This document shows positions 35,541-44,443 of a stretch of DNA of 64,000 nucleotides, one piece after another; positions within the stretch are counted from its first letter, which is position 1; each line of letters opens with the position of its first letter. This stretch comes from Enterococcus pseudoavium NBRC 100491 (GTDB lineage: Bacteria; Bacillota; Bacilli; Lactobacillales; Enterococcaceae): contig NZ_BCQF01000008.1 in assembly GCF_001544295.1 (NCBI RefSeq), forward strand, positions 1 through 64,000, in the 5' to 3' direction. A program made the position numbers and the translations under genes. Under the pieces are notes generated by a model. That model was given only the letters and a program-made list of their open reading frames with translations. It searched no databases and was not told the origin of the DNA.

Positions 35541-36683
35541 ATGCCAACATACACACAATATCAAAAAAGCAATGGAGCAAATTTATGGCGAGTGACGGGA
35601 TATCTTGGAGTAAATCCCGAGACAAAGAAGCAAGTTAACATTAATAAAGGAGGCTTTCTCACTCAGAAAGCTGCTAAAGCTTATTATCGTCAAGTTTCGT
35701 ATGACATTTTAAAAAATGGGTTTCAAAATCACAAAGATGCAACATTTAAGGAAATCTATGAACTATGGTTAGAGACGTACGAGCTTACCGTGAAAGAATC
35801 AAGTTTTGTAAAACTTAAGCAAAAATTTGACACTCATATTTTGCCAACTTTTGGAGAGAAAGAAATCAAAAAAATACGGGTATCCGATATTCAAAAATTT
35901 GCCAATGCCATGAGAGAAAAGAATACTCAATTTAAAGAGTATGTTTCAAACGTCTCTCGGATTTTTGATTTTGCTATTAAGCAAGGTTATGTATCCGAAA
36001 ATCCAGCAAAAAAAATTGTCATGCCAAGAAAGAAAAAGAACCTTCAAGAAAAGGAAATAAACTTTTATACTAAAGACGAGCTTAAAAAGTTATTGGAATA
36101 TGCAAAAAATAACGAACATTTTCAAATCTATACATTCTTTTTCTTGCTTGCGAATACAAGTTGTAGACAAGGTGAGATTTTGGGTTTGCAATGGGATTGC
36201 ATCAATTTTGATGAAAAAGTACTTACCATAAAACAGACTTTGACTCGTGGGAAAAACAGAAGGCAATATCTTGAGGAACCAAAAACTAAGAAGTCTAGAA
36301 GAAAAATCCCGTTAACCGATGAGACAATTTCTATCTTGAAAAAGTGGCGTCTGATTCAGAAAGAGGAGTGTCTAAAATTAGGTGTCAATATCTTTGATGG
36401 GAAACAGTTTGTCTTTTGTGATGAAAAAGGCGAACCCATCCAACTGTCACATCCAAGACTTTGGTTACACAGAATCTCAAAGCATGCTGGAATTCCTAAA
36501 CTAAGTCCTCACGCACTCCGACACACTTTTGCAACCATTCTAATTGGACAAGGTATTAATTTTAAAACCGTTTCAGAGCTGCTAGGGCACTCCAGTGTTT
36601 CAATGACGTTAGATACCTACGCAGGAGTTTATCAAGAAGAGAAAATAGACTCGATTAATCTCTTAGCTAACGCTCTAAGCTAA
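35541..36683 (+). CDS. int: Tyrosine integrase of element 1
   Basis: Site-specific recombinase of 380 residues. An N-terminal arm-binding domain (WRVTGYLGVNPETKKQVNINKGGF), a SAM-like core-binding domain (about 65-165) and a catalytic domain follow in order. The catalytic residues are visible: Arg in SCRQGEILGL, HALRH near residue 325, the GH of LLGHSSV and Tyr in LDTYAG. ATG 35541 is preceded by AAGGAG. The gene points at the tRNA-Gly attachment site 190 bp away. Confidence 0.95.
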   Translation: MPTYTQYQKSNGANLWRVTGYLGVNPETKKQVNINKGGFLTQKAAKAYYRQVSYDILKNGFQNHKDATFKEIYELWLETYELTVKESSFVKLKQKFDTHILPTFGEKEIKKIRVSDIQKFANAMREKNTQFKEYVSNVSRIFDFAIKQGYVSENPAKKIVMPRKKKNLQEKEINFYTKDELKKLLEYAKNNEHFQIYTFFFLLANTSCRQGEILGLQWDCINFDEKVLTIKQTLTRGKNRRQYLEEPKTKKSRRKIPLTDETISILKKWRLIQKEECLKLGVNIFDGKQFVFCDEKGEPIQLSHPRLWLHRISKHAGIPKLSPHALRHTFATILIGQGINFKTVSELLGHSSVSMTLDTYAGVYQEEKIDSINLLANALS

Positions 36684-36710
36684 ATAGTTTAGAGTCTAGA
36701 AATAAAAAAA

Positions 36711-36767
36711 GGATTCAATCGTCTCAATCCCTGCTATACAAGCATTCGCTGAGATGACTGAATCCAA
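36711..36767 (+). terminator. Hairpin downstream of the integrase
   Basis: A 16-bp imperfect stem (GGATTCAATCGTCTCA with TGAGATGACTGAATCC) follows the integrase; the downstream T run is poor. Confidence 0.5.
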
Positions 36768-36771
36768 AAAG

Positions 36772-36791
36772 TAGTTTAGATAATAGTTTAG
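36772..36791. repeat. Integrase arm-type repeat, right copy
   Basis: Identical 20-mer to 29802-29821. A related AAATAGTTTAGA occurs at about 36683. Confidence 0.6.
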
Positions 36792-36846
36792 ACGGGCTTG
36801 ATAATTGCTGATACCCAATGATATCAACAAATCAAGACAAAAAGAA

Positions 36847-36870
36847 AAAACCTTGATACATCAAGGTTTT
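36847..36870 (-). terminator. Terminator of tRNA-Gly
   Basis: Stem AAAACCTTGAT (36847-36857) with ATCAAGGTTTT (36860-36870). The minus strand continues into a U-rich tract. It lies within element 1, so the element supplies the tRNA terminator. Confidence 0.7.
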
Positions 36871-36873
36871 TAG

Positions 36874-36926
36874 ACTAAGCGGGTGACGAGAATCGAACTC
36901 GCGACGGAAGCTTGGGAAGCTTCTGT
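36874..36926. repeat. Right attachment site of element 1
   Basis: The 53-bp repeat lies within the 3-prime part of tRNA-Gly, identical to 29689-29741. Confidence 0.92.
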
Positions 36927-36948
36927 TTTACCACTAAACTACACCCGC
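36878..36948 (-). tRNA. tRNA-Gly (anticodon CCC)
   Basis: A 71-nt cloverleaf: acceptor GCGGGTG/CACCCGC, D arm GTTT/AAAC, anticodon stem GAAGC/GCTTC with loop TTCCCAA, and T arm GCGAG/CTCGT with TTCGATT. The anticodon is CCC, discriminator U, and CCA is not encoded. Element 1 is integrated in its 3-prime half, which the element restores. Confidence 0.93.
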
Positions 36949-37096
36949 ATGTTTGTTATTATAAACCTGTTTATTTCAGATGACAAGTAATAAACAGGCA
37001 AAATACTGGCTCAAGTTGTTGGAATCACTTCAGCCATCCTATTATGTTCAAGTAAATTCTTACAGGACAGCCTTCGATCTTAGCTTTTACGGACAA

Positions 37097-37588
37097 CTAA
37101 AATAAGAAATGGCCTTTTGCGAACTTTCTAAACTTTTTTATTTTCCAAATCAAGATACCGATCACAATCAACAAAATGACTAATACAACAACTAAAATCA
37201 GCACTGTATTATTTTTTTGAGGCCGAACCAAGGTAACGTCTTGTTCATTTAAAAATTGGTAAATTGATTTCAACACTAGGAATAGCAATTCCAGCAACAA
37301 CTGGATATTTTTTTTGATTGACTAGCTCTTGAAGCGTTGAGGCCGTATCCACCGGTTCTACAGCTGCTATATCAAACGAAACAATCTCGCTGTTAGTTTT
37401 TTGCATTTCTTGTTCAACAATCCGCTGATTTTTTTTATCTCTGCTGCGGAAAAATGCTGAACAGTCGCTTTTTTAACATTGTATTCCACGATATAATCTT
37501 TTATGGGATTACTAAAAAGCATTAAAATCCCTAAAACAAGAACTATAGATAACAAAATTCTGATTAATTTCCTATAATTTTCTGCCAT
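37097..37588 (-). pseudogene. Broken sortase-like gene
   Basis: The first frame (ATG 37588, good AAGGAAGGGG site) encodes an N-terminal anchor and the start of a class A sortase-like domain (LFSNPIKDYIVEYNVKK). A run of eight A/T at 37429-37436 shifts the frame. Restoring one base continues as NQRIVEQEMQ and then KYPVVAGIAIPSVEINLPIFK, a sortase signature, until a stop at 37245-37247. The TLxTC catalytic region is absent; the sequence resumes with a Lys-rich hydrophobic C-terminus (to 37097). Inactivated by a frameshift plus internal deletion. Confidence 0.65.
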
Positions 37589-37606
37589 AAATTCCCCTTC
37601 CTTCAC

Positions 37607-38039
37607 ATAAAGTAATTTCTAACAAAAAACAAAAGCGCTTTCTTACAAAAAAATTAGCATCATACTCATCAAAGTACAATTTTAAAAGCTGGAAAAAAGT
37701 TACAAACAGGAAAAAATCCTTATTTCTAACTACTTAAATTAGTTTTTTTCAAATTTTTCTTTAATTTCATAAAAGTAGCTTGGGCATTTTTATTGACATA
37801 TATATTTATTTTAAAGAAGCCCCTAGATCGTTTGTTTGATTGAACAGCTAACTTTAGAAGTGATTGAAGTGCCCACCAAATATTAAAATTTTATTATTCA
37901 AAAAATGAAAAGAACCTGGGCTCAATTAGCACAGGTTCTAAAAAATGTGACTATAATAAAACAGGAAAATTGACAATCGAGCCAATATTGATTAACTTTC
38001 TGTTAGTATGCAAATACAGTCTGGGAAGGAAATGAGATT
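37607..38039. other. Intergenic region between the sortase remnant and the thioredoxin-like gene
   Basis: AT-rich. It holds a stem AGAACCTG/CAGGTTCT (37911-37939) and a promoter TTGACA (37970-37975) -17- TAACTT (37993-37998) for the next gene. No other gene is visible. Confidence 0.5.
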
Positions 38040-38378
38040 ATGGAACGCTTAAATGCTGTTAAAGAAGCTTTGAATAACCAAACAAACACGATCGTCTTTA
38101 TTTCTTCTGAAAATTGTAGTATCTGTCATGTAGACGAACCTAAAGTGAAAAAAATGGCTGAAGACAACGCAATTTCTTTTCATCATTTAGACATTGTACA
38201 GCAGCCCGAATTAGCTGGCTTTTTTGAGGTATTAACAGTTCCTGCTGTTTTGGTCTATCATGAAGGAAAAGAAGTTGCTCGGCAAGCCCGCTTTATTGAT
38301 TTCACTTCCTTAGAAAATATGTTAGAACAATTACCCAAGGATTCAGGAGCGCCGGACTATCAATCATTATTCAGCTGA
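38040..38378 (+). CDS. Thioredoxin-like protein
   Basis: A 112-residue cytoplasmic thioredoxin-fold protein with active-site motif CSIC (in SSENCSICHVDEP near residue 30) and cis-Pro in TVPAVLVY. Divergence from TrxA and the longer C-terminal tail fit the YtpP/YdbP-like group found beside core Firmicute genes. The partner is unknown. It has its own promoter and shares a bidirectional terminator with rex. Confidence 0.85.
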   Translation: MERLNAVKEALNNQTNTIVFISSENCSICHVDEPKVKKMAEDNAISFHHLDIVQQPELAGFFEVLTVPAVLVYHEGKEVARQARFIDFTSLENMLEQLPKDSGAPDYQSLFS

Positions 38379-38396
38379 TTTCTGCAAGCCAAAACA

Positions 38397-38433
38397 AATA
38401 GGTCCCAAGCCTATACCAAGCTTGGGACCTATT
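38397..38433. terminator. Bidirectional terminator between the thioredoxin-like gene and rex
   Basis: A perfect 14-bp stem (38397-38410 with 38420-38433) lies between two converging genes. Confidence 0.8.
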
Positions 38434-38447
38434 TTCTCTATAATCTT

Positions 38448-39086
38448 TTATTTGTTCTCGGGGTTGTGATGTAAAAAATAGATCAACGTTTGCAATTCAT
38501 TCGTCAAATCGACACTTTGAATGATGACATCGTCTGGCGCAGTCAAACGGGCAGCCGTAAAGTTCAAGATTCCTTTGATGCCAGCCTCGGCTAATTGATC
38601 AACAACCGGTTGCGCCTGTTGTGCAGGCAAGGTCAAGATCGCGATCTCAATTTGTTGCAATTTGATTTGTTCCACCATGTTATCTAAAGGATAAACTGGG
38701 ATACCATCTACAATCCGACCAACAATATCTTCTTTAATATCGAAGGCACAGCTAACACGAATACTGTTGCTTTGATGGAATTTGAACTTTAATAAGGCGC
38801 TCCCTAAATTACCAACACCGACCAATGCTACATTGGTCAACTGATCATCATTTAGGATTTTACCGAAGAAGTGCATCAAATCTTCGACATCATAGCCATA
38901 GCCACGCTTACCTAGCTCCCCAAAATACGAGAAGTCCCGTCGAATTGTCGCGCTATCGACTTGGATGGCCTCACTTAATTCAGTCGATGATACCTTTGTT
39001 TTTCCTGCATTATTCAATATACGTAAATACCGATAGTATAGCGGTAATCGTTTAACAGTCGCTTTTGGAATTGATTGTTCCTTCAC
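38448..39086 (-). CDS. rex: Redox-sensing repressor Rex
   Basis: NADH/NAD+-responsive repressor of fermentation genes. It has an N-terminal winged helix (VSSTELSEAIQVDSATIRRDFSYFGELGKRGYGY, about 32-65) and a Rossmann domain with ALVGVGNLGSALL near residue 95. The C-terminal domain-swapped helix is present. At 212 residues it is full length. A likely promoter is TTGCAA (39157-39162) and TATTAT (39133-39138), 18-bp spacing. Divergent from the ABC-F gene. Confidence 0.95.
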   Translation of the reverse strand: MKEQSIPKATVKRLPLYYRYLRILNNAGKTKVSSTELSEAIQVDSATIRRDFSYFGELGKRGYGYDVEDLMHFFGKILNDDQLTNVALVGVGNLGSALLKFKFHQSNSIRVSCAFDIKEDIVGRIVDGIPVYPLDNMVEQIKLQQIEIAILTLPAQQAQPVVDQLAEAGIKGILNFTAARLTAPDDVIIQSVDLTNELQTLIYFLHHNPENK

Positions 39087-39287
39087 AATGACTCTCCTCT
39101 ACTAAAAAATTCGTAATGTTGACTACTGCACTATAATAGCAAGAATCTTAGTGAAATTGCAACGCTCGTGCTCGAAATTATGTGAAAAAATCACGATTCA
39201 AATGAAATGACCGCTTCCAATCGCGTCGGTGCTAAAAATATGTTAGACTAAATCCATTCGGAAAAATAAATTTAAGGAAGATATCCA

Positions 39288-41207
39288 ATGATTTTACTAC
39301 AAGCAAATCAAATCGCCCGCTATTTCGGTGCCGATACCCTTTTTGAAAACATCCACCTAGAAGTGGCTAGTAAAGCTCGCATCGGCTTAGTTGGTCGCAA
39401 TGGTGCCGGCAAATCAACCCTTTTAAAAATTATCGCAGGGATTGAAACACCCGATGCTGGTCAGGTGATTAAAAATAAGCAAGCAACCTTAGGCTATCTG
39501 GCTCAAGACACAGGTCTTGATTCCACTGAAACGATCTGGAATGAGATGTTGAAGGCCTTTGAAGGCGTCCGTAATATGGAACAGCGGATGCGAGAAGTTG
39601 AAGTAGCTATTGGTGAAACACCAGAAAGTAACAGCCGATATGCTTCTTTAATGAAAGAATACGATCAGTTGCAACACGATTTTAATGATCAAAACGGCTA
39701 CGGCTATGAAAATGAAATCCGTAGTGTGCTCCACGGTTTCAAGTTCGATGAAAGTTTCTACGATAAGGAGATCAGTACCTTATCGGGTGGACAAAAAACC
39801 CGCTTGGCGTTAGCTCGGATGCTGTTAGTCAAACCAGATATTTTAATTCTGGATGAGCCAACCAACCATTTAGACATTGAAACTTTGGCCTGGCTGGAAG
39901 ATTATTTGCAAGGCTATGCTGGTGCTCTTTTAATCGTTTCCCATGACCGCTACTTTTTAGATCAAGTCGTCAATGAGATTTATGAAATTTCTCGTCATAA
40001 GATTCGTCACTACAAAGGAAATTATTCACGTTATCTTGATTTGAAAGCCGCTCAGCTAGCGAGTGATTGGAAAGCGTATGAAAAACAACAAGACGAGATT
40101 GGAAAACTGGAAGATTTTGTCGCTCGCAATTTAGTTCGCGCCTCGACTACGAAACGAGCACAGAGCCGCCGCAAAGCATTGGACAAAATGGAACGCTTAG
40201 ATCGACCAGATGGAAAAGAAAAGTCTGCTAAATTCATGTTTGATATTGATAAGGTTTCCGGCAATGTCGTCTTGCAGCTAGAAGAAGCCGCAATTGGCTA
40301 CGAAAAAACATTAGCCGAACCAGTCGACTTAGATATTCGTCGCGAAGATGCTATCGCCCTAGTTGGTCCAAATGGCATCGGTAAATCGACATTATTGAAA
40401 TCATTAATTGGTCAACTTCCCTTCATCAAAGGTGATCCACATTTTGGGACGAATGTTTCAATCGGCTACTATGACCAGGGACAAGCCGATCTTCATGGGA
40501 ATAAAACCATTTTAGCTGAACTTTGGGACGAACACCCTACTACCCCAGAAAAAGACATCCGCAGTGTTTTAGGTGGCTTTCTCTTCAGTGGAGAAGATGT
40601 TGAAAAAACGATCCCGCTACTGAGTGGTGGTGAAAAAGCACGGGTCGCTTTAGCCAAGCTATCCATGAATAAAGAAAATTTCTTGATTTTAGATGAACCA
40701 ACCAACCATTTAGACATCGATAATAAAGAAGTTTTGGAAAACGCCTTAATCGATTATCAAGGCACACTGCTGTTTGTTTCCCATGACCGTTACTTCATCA
40801 ATCGGATTGCCAATAAAGTGATTGAATTGTCACCTGAAGGCAGTAAACTCTACCTAGGCGATTATGATTATTATTTAGAGAAGAAAAAAGAAGAAGAAGA
40901 AATCGCGGAGCTGCAAGCTAAGGAAATCGAACCGGTGGAAGCTCCGAAAAAGAGATTTTACCAAGACAAGGAACAGCAGAAATTAATTCGAAGTCTTAAA
41001 CGAAAAATCGAAACAATCGAAGAAAATTTATCATTGCTTGATGAAAAAATCGCCGAACTGGAAACCCAAATGAGTCAGCCCGCTGTTTTAAACGATCATG
41101 TCCAGTTGTTAGCATTAACCAACGAATTGGAAGCGAAAAAAACTGAACAAGAAGAACAGCTGGCTAGTTGGGAAGAACTCAGCCTAGAATTAGAAGAATT
41201 CGAATAA
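39288..41207 (+). CDS. ABC-F ATPase (YdiF-like)
   Basis: Cytoplasmic ribosome-associated twin ATPase of 639 residues. Two ABC domains carry GRNGAGKST with LSGGQKTRLALA, and GPNGIGKST with LSGGEKARVALA. The inter-domain linker is basic (TTKRAQSRRKALDKMERLDRP), and a C-terminal coiled coil (about 550-635) follows. The location next to rex matches B. subtilis ydiF, so it is a housekeeping translation factor rather than a resistance gene. Unlike the gene at 13690, it has no leader or attenuator. Confidence 0.92.
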   Translation: MILLQANQIARYFGADTLFENIHLEVASKARIGLVGRNGAGKSTLLKIIAGIETPDAGQVIKNKQATLGYLAQDTGLDSTETIWNEMLKAFEGVRNMEQRMREVEVAIGETPESNSRYASLMKEYDQLQHDFNDQNGYGYENEIRSVLHGFKFDESFYDKEISTLSGGQKTRLALARMLLVKPDILILDEPTNHLDIETLAWLEDYLQGYAGALLIVSHDRYFLDQVVNEIYEISRHKIRHYKGNYSRYLDLKAAQLASDWKAYEKQQDEIGKLEDFVARNLVRASTTKRAQSRRKALDKMERLDRPDGKEKSAKFMFDIDKVSGNVVLQLEEAAIGYEKTLAEPVDLDIRREDAIALVGPNGIGKSTLLKSLIGQLPFIKGDPHFGTNVSIGYYDQGQADLHGNKTILAELWDEHPTTPEKDIRSVLGGFLFSGEDVEKTIPLLSGGEKARVALAKLSMNKENFLILDEPTNHLDIDNKEVLENALIDYQGTLLFVSHDRYFINRIANKVIELSPEGSKLYLGDYDYYLEKKKEEEEIAELQAKEIEPVEAPKKRFYQDKEQQKLIRSLKRKIETIEENLSLLDEKIAELETQMSQPAVLNDHVQLLALTNELEAKKTEQEEQLASWEELSLELEEFE

Positions 41208-41275
41208 ATTACAACTTTTGCCCGATGACGCCTCTCTCCTTTTTCGTTTTAATAAAGGAATGGAGGTGTTTTTTT

Positions 41276-41941
41276 ATGCGACGACGAACTCGTCCTTTTT
41301 CGCTTTTTCTTGGTATTTTTTTAGTCATTGCCAGTTTAGGTATATTAGCTTCCCGCTTTTTTACACTTTCTTCCACCGTAAACAGCCAACAGCAAGATTT
41401 TTCTGCAGTTGCTAATCAATATTTACAAGAACACGGACAGGATTTTCCTTTATTGCTCCAAACGGATGCCCGCTGGTCGACTAAGGCCTATGGGAGTGGC
41501 TCTGATCAAAATGATTTGGCAACTAACGGGTGCGCAATTACTTCTCTAGCCATGGTGCTTTCTTATTATGAAAAGCGGAGCGTCTATCCCACAGAAATCC
41601 TGCAATGGAGCGGGAGTAACTATTATCAGACTGGTCAAGGGACCGCTTGGTCGATTTTTTCCGCCTTCGCTCAAAATTATCATTTAACAATGCACGATCT
41701 GGGCAAAGATTCCGCCCAAATTCAGCAGTATCTAAATCAGAATCAGCCAATTGTAATTTCAGTCAATCCAGGTGAATTTACGGAAGTTGGCCACATTATG
41801 GTGATTAAAAAAGATCTGCAAAGCGAGTCGCTGATTGTCTATGATCCAAATGATAGCTTCGAAAAAAAGCATTACAGTCAAACATATTCATTGGCTCACT
41901 TGATGCCCCAACTCGCTAATGCTTGGGTCTATACGAAATAA
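41276..41941 (+). CDS. Membrane-anchored C39-like cysteine peptidase
   Basis: A 222-residue exported protein with an N-terminal signal-anchor (about 7-28) after an Arg-rich start. The peptidase_C39_2 domain has the cysteine in TNGCAITSLAMVLSYY, histidine in EVGHIMVI and an aspartate in VYDPNDS. ATG 41276 follows GGAGGTG. The substrate is unknown; there are no ABC or bacteriocin genes beside it. A terminator follows. Confidence 0.82.
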   Translation: MRRRTRPFSLFLGIFLVIASLGILASRFFTLSSTVNSQQQDFSAVANQYLQEHGQDFPLLLQTDARWSTKAYGSGSDQNDLATNGCAITSLAMVLSYYEKRSVYPTEILQWSGSNYYQTGQGTAWSIFSAFAQNYHLTMHDLGKDSAQIQQYLNQNQPIVISVNPGEFTEVGHIMVIKKDLQSESLIVYDPNDSFEKKHYSQTYSLAHLMPQLANAWVYTK

Positions 41942-41969
41942 AGCTGACGCTTTTTTGCGTCAGCTTTAT
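41940..41969 (+). terminator. Terminator of the C39-like peptidase gene
   Basis: An 11-bp stem AAAGCTGACGC/GCGTCAGCTTT followed by T-rich sequence. Confidence 0.85.
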
Positions 41970-42123
41970 TTGTGGGGGTTCCTGCTTTTACAGGGGAAAA
42001 AGAATTACTTTTAGGGTTATCTTTATATTACCCAAAATAGTTGAAAAAGCCATGAGTATATTGTACAAAAATAAGAAAAAAATGTGTTATAAGTGTGAAG
42101 TCTTCTGTCATTCCTTCTAGAAA

Positions 42124-42163
42124 AGTAAAAACATTTACACCAGATGGCATAAATGTTTTTACT
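42124..42163 (-). terminator. Terminator of the sugar-acid PTS operon
   Basis: A perfect 14-bp stem (42124-42137 with 42150-42163) lies just after the aldolase stop; the minus strand continues into a T-rich tract. Confidence 0.8.
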
Positions 42164-42169
42164 GATTAG

Positions 42170-42808
42170 CTAATTCAGTTGCTCCACCAAGTTTTTCAAC
42201 GTCTGGTTCATCGTAATCCCATTATCTTTCATGATAACTTTCTCAGAAAGAATGAAGGATCCGCCAACACCAACAACATTCGGATTTTCTAGGTATTCAA
42301 CGAAGTTCGTTTCATTGATTCCCCCTGTTGGTAGAAACTTGATATCATAGAATGGACCACTCAAAGCATTGATTGCCTTCAACCCGCCATAAATATCCGC
42401 GGGGAAAAACTTCACGACTTTAATACCGTAGTCTGCAGCCATTTGAATATCCCGTGGCGTTGCTGTTCCCGGAAAAACAGGGATATCATGTTCCAAACAA
42501 TACTCAATCACATCCGGTACGACTGCTGGTGAGACAACGAATTGTGCACCGTTTTCGACCGCAATCTTCGCTTCGGCTAAGGTCCGAACAGTTCCCGCAC
42601 CTACCATCAATTTACCGGAAACTGCTAATTGCTTGATTGCTGCAGCAGCCAATTCACTGCGAAAAGTTACTTCAATCAATGGGACTTCATTTTCTAATAA
42701 GATTTCTTCTACTTTAGGTAGATACGCCAAATCTGTCGCGGTATAAAGCGGCAATAATTTCGACTTTGCGACTTGCTGATAAACTGGATGCTTCATATTT
42801 ACTGACAT
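42170..42808 (-). CDS. eda: KDPG/KHG aldolase
   Basis: Splits 2-keto-3-deoxy-6-phosphogluconate to pyruvate and glyceraldehyde-3-phosphate. A class I aldolase barrel of 212 residues: EVTFRS holds the catalytic glutamate and arginine, GAGTV the substrate loop, and VVKFFPAD the Schiff-base lysine. Phosphate-binding residues sit in LPTGGI and GVGGSF. Last gene of the PTS/uxuA operon, 30 bp after uxuA. Confidence 0.94.
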   Translation of the reverse strand: MSVNMKHPVYQQVAKSKLLPLYTATDLAYLPKVEEILLENEVPLIEVTFRSELAAAAIKQLAVSGKLMVGAGTVRTLAEAKIAVENGAQFVVSPAVVPDVIEYCLEHDIPVFPGTATPRDIQMAADYGIKVVKFFPADIYGGLKAINALSGPFYDIKFLPTGGINETNFVEYLENPNVVGVGGSFILSEKVIMKDNGITMNQTLKNLVEQLN

Positions 42809-42838
42809 TTTTCTCTCTCGCTTTCTACACAGCTATGC

Positions 42839-43903
42839 TTAGCGACTCTTCGTGATTGCTTCATGAAGACCTTGCATATACGTGATCCCCATCGCCCGGT
42901 CATACAACCCGTAGCCCGGTCTAGCTACCTCGCCCCAGAGTGTTCGTCCGTGGTCTGGACGAATCACACCGTCATAGCCTACTTCGACCAATGCTTCCAT
43001 AATAGCATACATGTCTAGTGACCCCTCCGTGGATAGATGCGCCGTTTCCTTAAATTTCCGATAGCCTAAGAATTCCACATTTCGGAAATGGACAAAGTTG
43101 ATCCGATCACCAATAGCATGAATGATCTCGACCATATCGTTAGCAGGATCAGCCCCCAACGCTCCTGTACACAGCGTCACCCCATTGTATGGGGAATCGA
43201 CCATACTGATGATTCGTTGTAAGTCGGACAGATTTTTTGTGATCCGTGGAAAGCCGAAAATTTCCCACGGTGGATCATCCGGATGAATCCCCATTTTCAC
43301 ACCCGTTTGTTCACAAATCGGAATGATGCGTTCAAGGAAATATTTTAAATTATCAAATAGAATTTCTTCAGTTACCCCTTCATACATTTCAACTAAAGCG
43401 TTGAATTTATTCAGCCGTTCTTCTTCCCAGCCAGACATTTGGAAACCTTTTGACTGACTGCTAATCAATTTGTACATATCTCCAGGTTCCATATTATCCA
43501 CGACTGCTTGATCATAAAGCAGAGCAAAACTACCATCTTCATTTTCATAGTTTAGCGTTGTTTTAGCCCAACCAAAAATTGGTTTAAAACTGTAGCATAT
43601 CAAATCCACACCGCATTCAGCCAAATTTTTAATGGTCTGAATATAATTATCGATGTAATGGTCTCTTTCATCTGTACCTGCTTTGATTGCATCATGGATT
43701 GCCACACTTTCAATCCCTAATAATTCTAATTCTTCTTTTTCAATCGTTTCTTTTAACTCACGAATCTCTGCTACTTCCCATACGTCACCGGGAAGTTTAT
43801 TTAATAACGTTCCAACGACTCCATTCATTCCTGGAATTTGTCGGATATTATTCAAGGGAATCGGGTCACCCTTTTCCCCATACCATCTAAAGCCCCACTT
43901 CAT
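42839..43903 (-). CDS. uxuA: Mannonate dehydratase
   Basis: Dehydrates D-mannonate (or here possibly its phosphate) to 2-keto-3-deoxygluconate. A TIM barrel of 354 residues with metal-binding motifs: HPDDPPW, CTGALGADPAND, VHFRNVE and RPDHGRTLWGE. Closely spaced with the aldolase downstream. There is no uxaC, uxuB or KDG kinase in the operon. Confidence 0.93.
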   Translation of the reverse strand: MKWGFRWYGEKGDPIPLNNIRQIPGMNGVVGTLLNKLPGDVWEVAEIRELKETIEKEELELLGIESVAIHDAIKAGTDERDHYIDNYIQTIKNLAECGVDLICYSFKPIFGWAKTTLNYENEDGSFALLYDQAVVDNMEPGDMYKLISSQSKGFQMSGWEEERLNKFNALVEMYEGVTEEILFDNLKYFLERIIPICEQTGVKMGIHPDDPPWEIFGFPRITKNLSDLQRIISMVDSPYNGVTLCTGALGADPANDMVEIIHAIGDRINFVHFRNVEFLGYRKFKETAHLSTEGSLDMYAIMEALVEVGYDGVIRPDHGRTLWGEVARPGYGLYDRAMGITYMQGLHEAITKSR

Positions 43904-43961
43904 AGACTTAGTCTCCTATTCCTATTAATATGTTCGATTTTTCTGACTTCACAATTTGAGA

Positions 43962-44405
43962 TTAGAAATCATCCTCATCGTCGTCCTCAGCCATTGCCGA
44001 GATATGCCAAACATCTAGACTGTCAGCGCCTTGTGCTAGGACAGCAGGTGCAATTTCCTCCACTGGCGTGCTTAACAGCTGATGATTGATTGTTTCTAAA
44101 AGCATTGGTAAGTTAACGCCGCCGATTACATAGACATTCGCCTGCAATTCCGGCTCTAAACCATTGGTAATCAAAACGGATTGATTGTACGGGCTTGCAC
44201 TGACCAGATCAGTCAATACGATCACACCTTCATTTTGATCGACTTCTTTTACCGCTGTTTCGATTTTACTCCCTAAAGCTTGTACATCATCCCCAGGATT
44301 TAAATTGACTGTTGCAATATTATTGGTTGTCCCAACGATCACTTCTGCGGCGTCTTTTAACCCATCACTTAACTTTCCATGTGTAGCAATAACAATTCCT
44401 AACAT
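43962..44405 (-). CDS. PTS mannose-family EIIA component
   Basis: Cytoplasmic phosphocarrier. The His of [15 protein letters not shown] (residue 9) accepts phosphate from HPr, and the fold continues with [14 protein letters not shown]. At 147 residues it is longer than most because of a C-terminal acidic tail ending [15 protein letters not shown] ribosome site. Lies between the M28-like gene and uxuA. Confidence 0.92.
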   Translation of the reverse strand: MLGIVIATHGKLSDGLKDAAEVIVGTTNNIATVNLNPGDDVQALGSKIETAVKEVDQNEGVIVLTDLVSASPYNQSVLITNGLEPELQANVYVIGGVNLPMLLETINHQLLSTPVEEIAPAVLAQGADSLDVWHISAMAEDDDEDDF

Positions 44406-44443
44406 AATAGCCTCCTTGTTCTTACTTAGTCCTTAGACCTTGC

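Larger units (their letters stand above)
29689..36926. mobile_element. Element 1: tRNA-Gly-integrated element with MOBT-type initiator
   Basis: About 7.2 kb bounded by 53-bp direct repeats. Integrase lies next to the intact tRNA, an XRE repressor and a winged-helix protein form a divergent switch, and a Rep_trans initiator with a downstream partner follows. Cargo at the far end is an oxidoreductase plus TetR regulator. There are no conjugation, capsid or coupling-protein genes, so it is best described as an integrative mobilizable element or a satellite; which of these is inference. Confidence 0.85.

Noticed and set aside
39170-39195. Rex-box-like TGTGAAAAAATCACG between rex and the ABC-F gene
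   Set aside because: The spacer is one base short and the outer positions do not match the TTGTGA-N6-TCACAA consensus, so I do not call it an operator.
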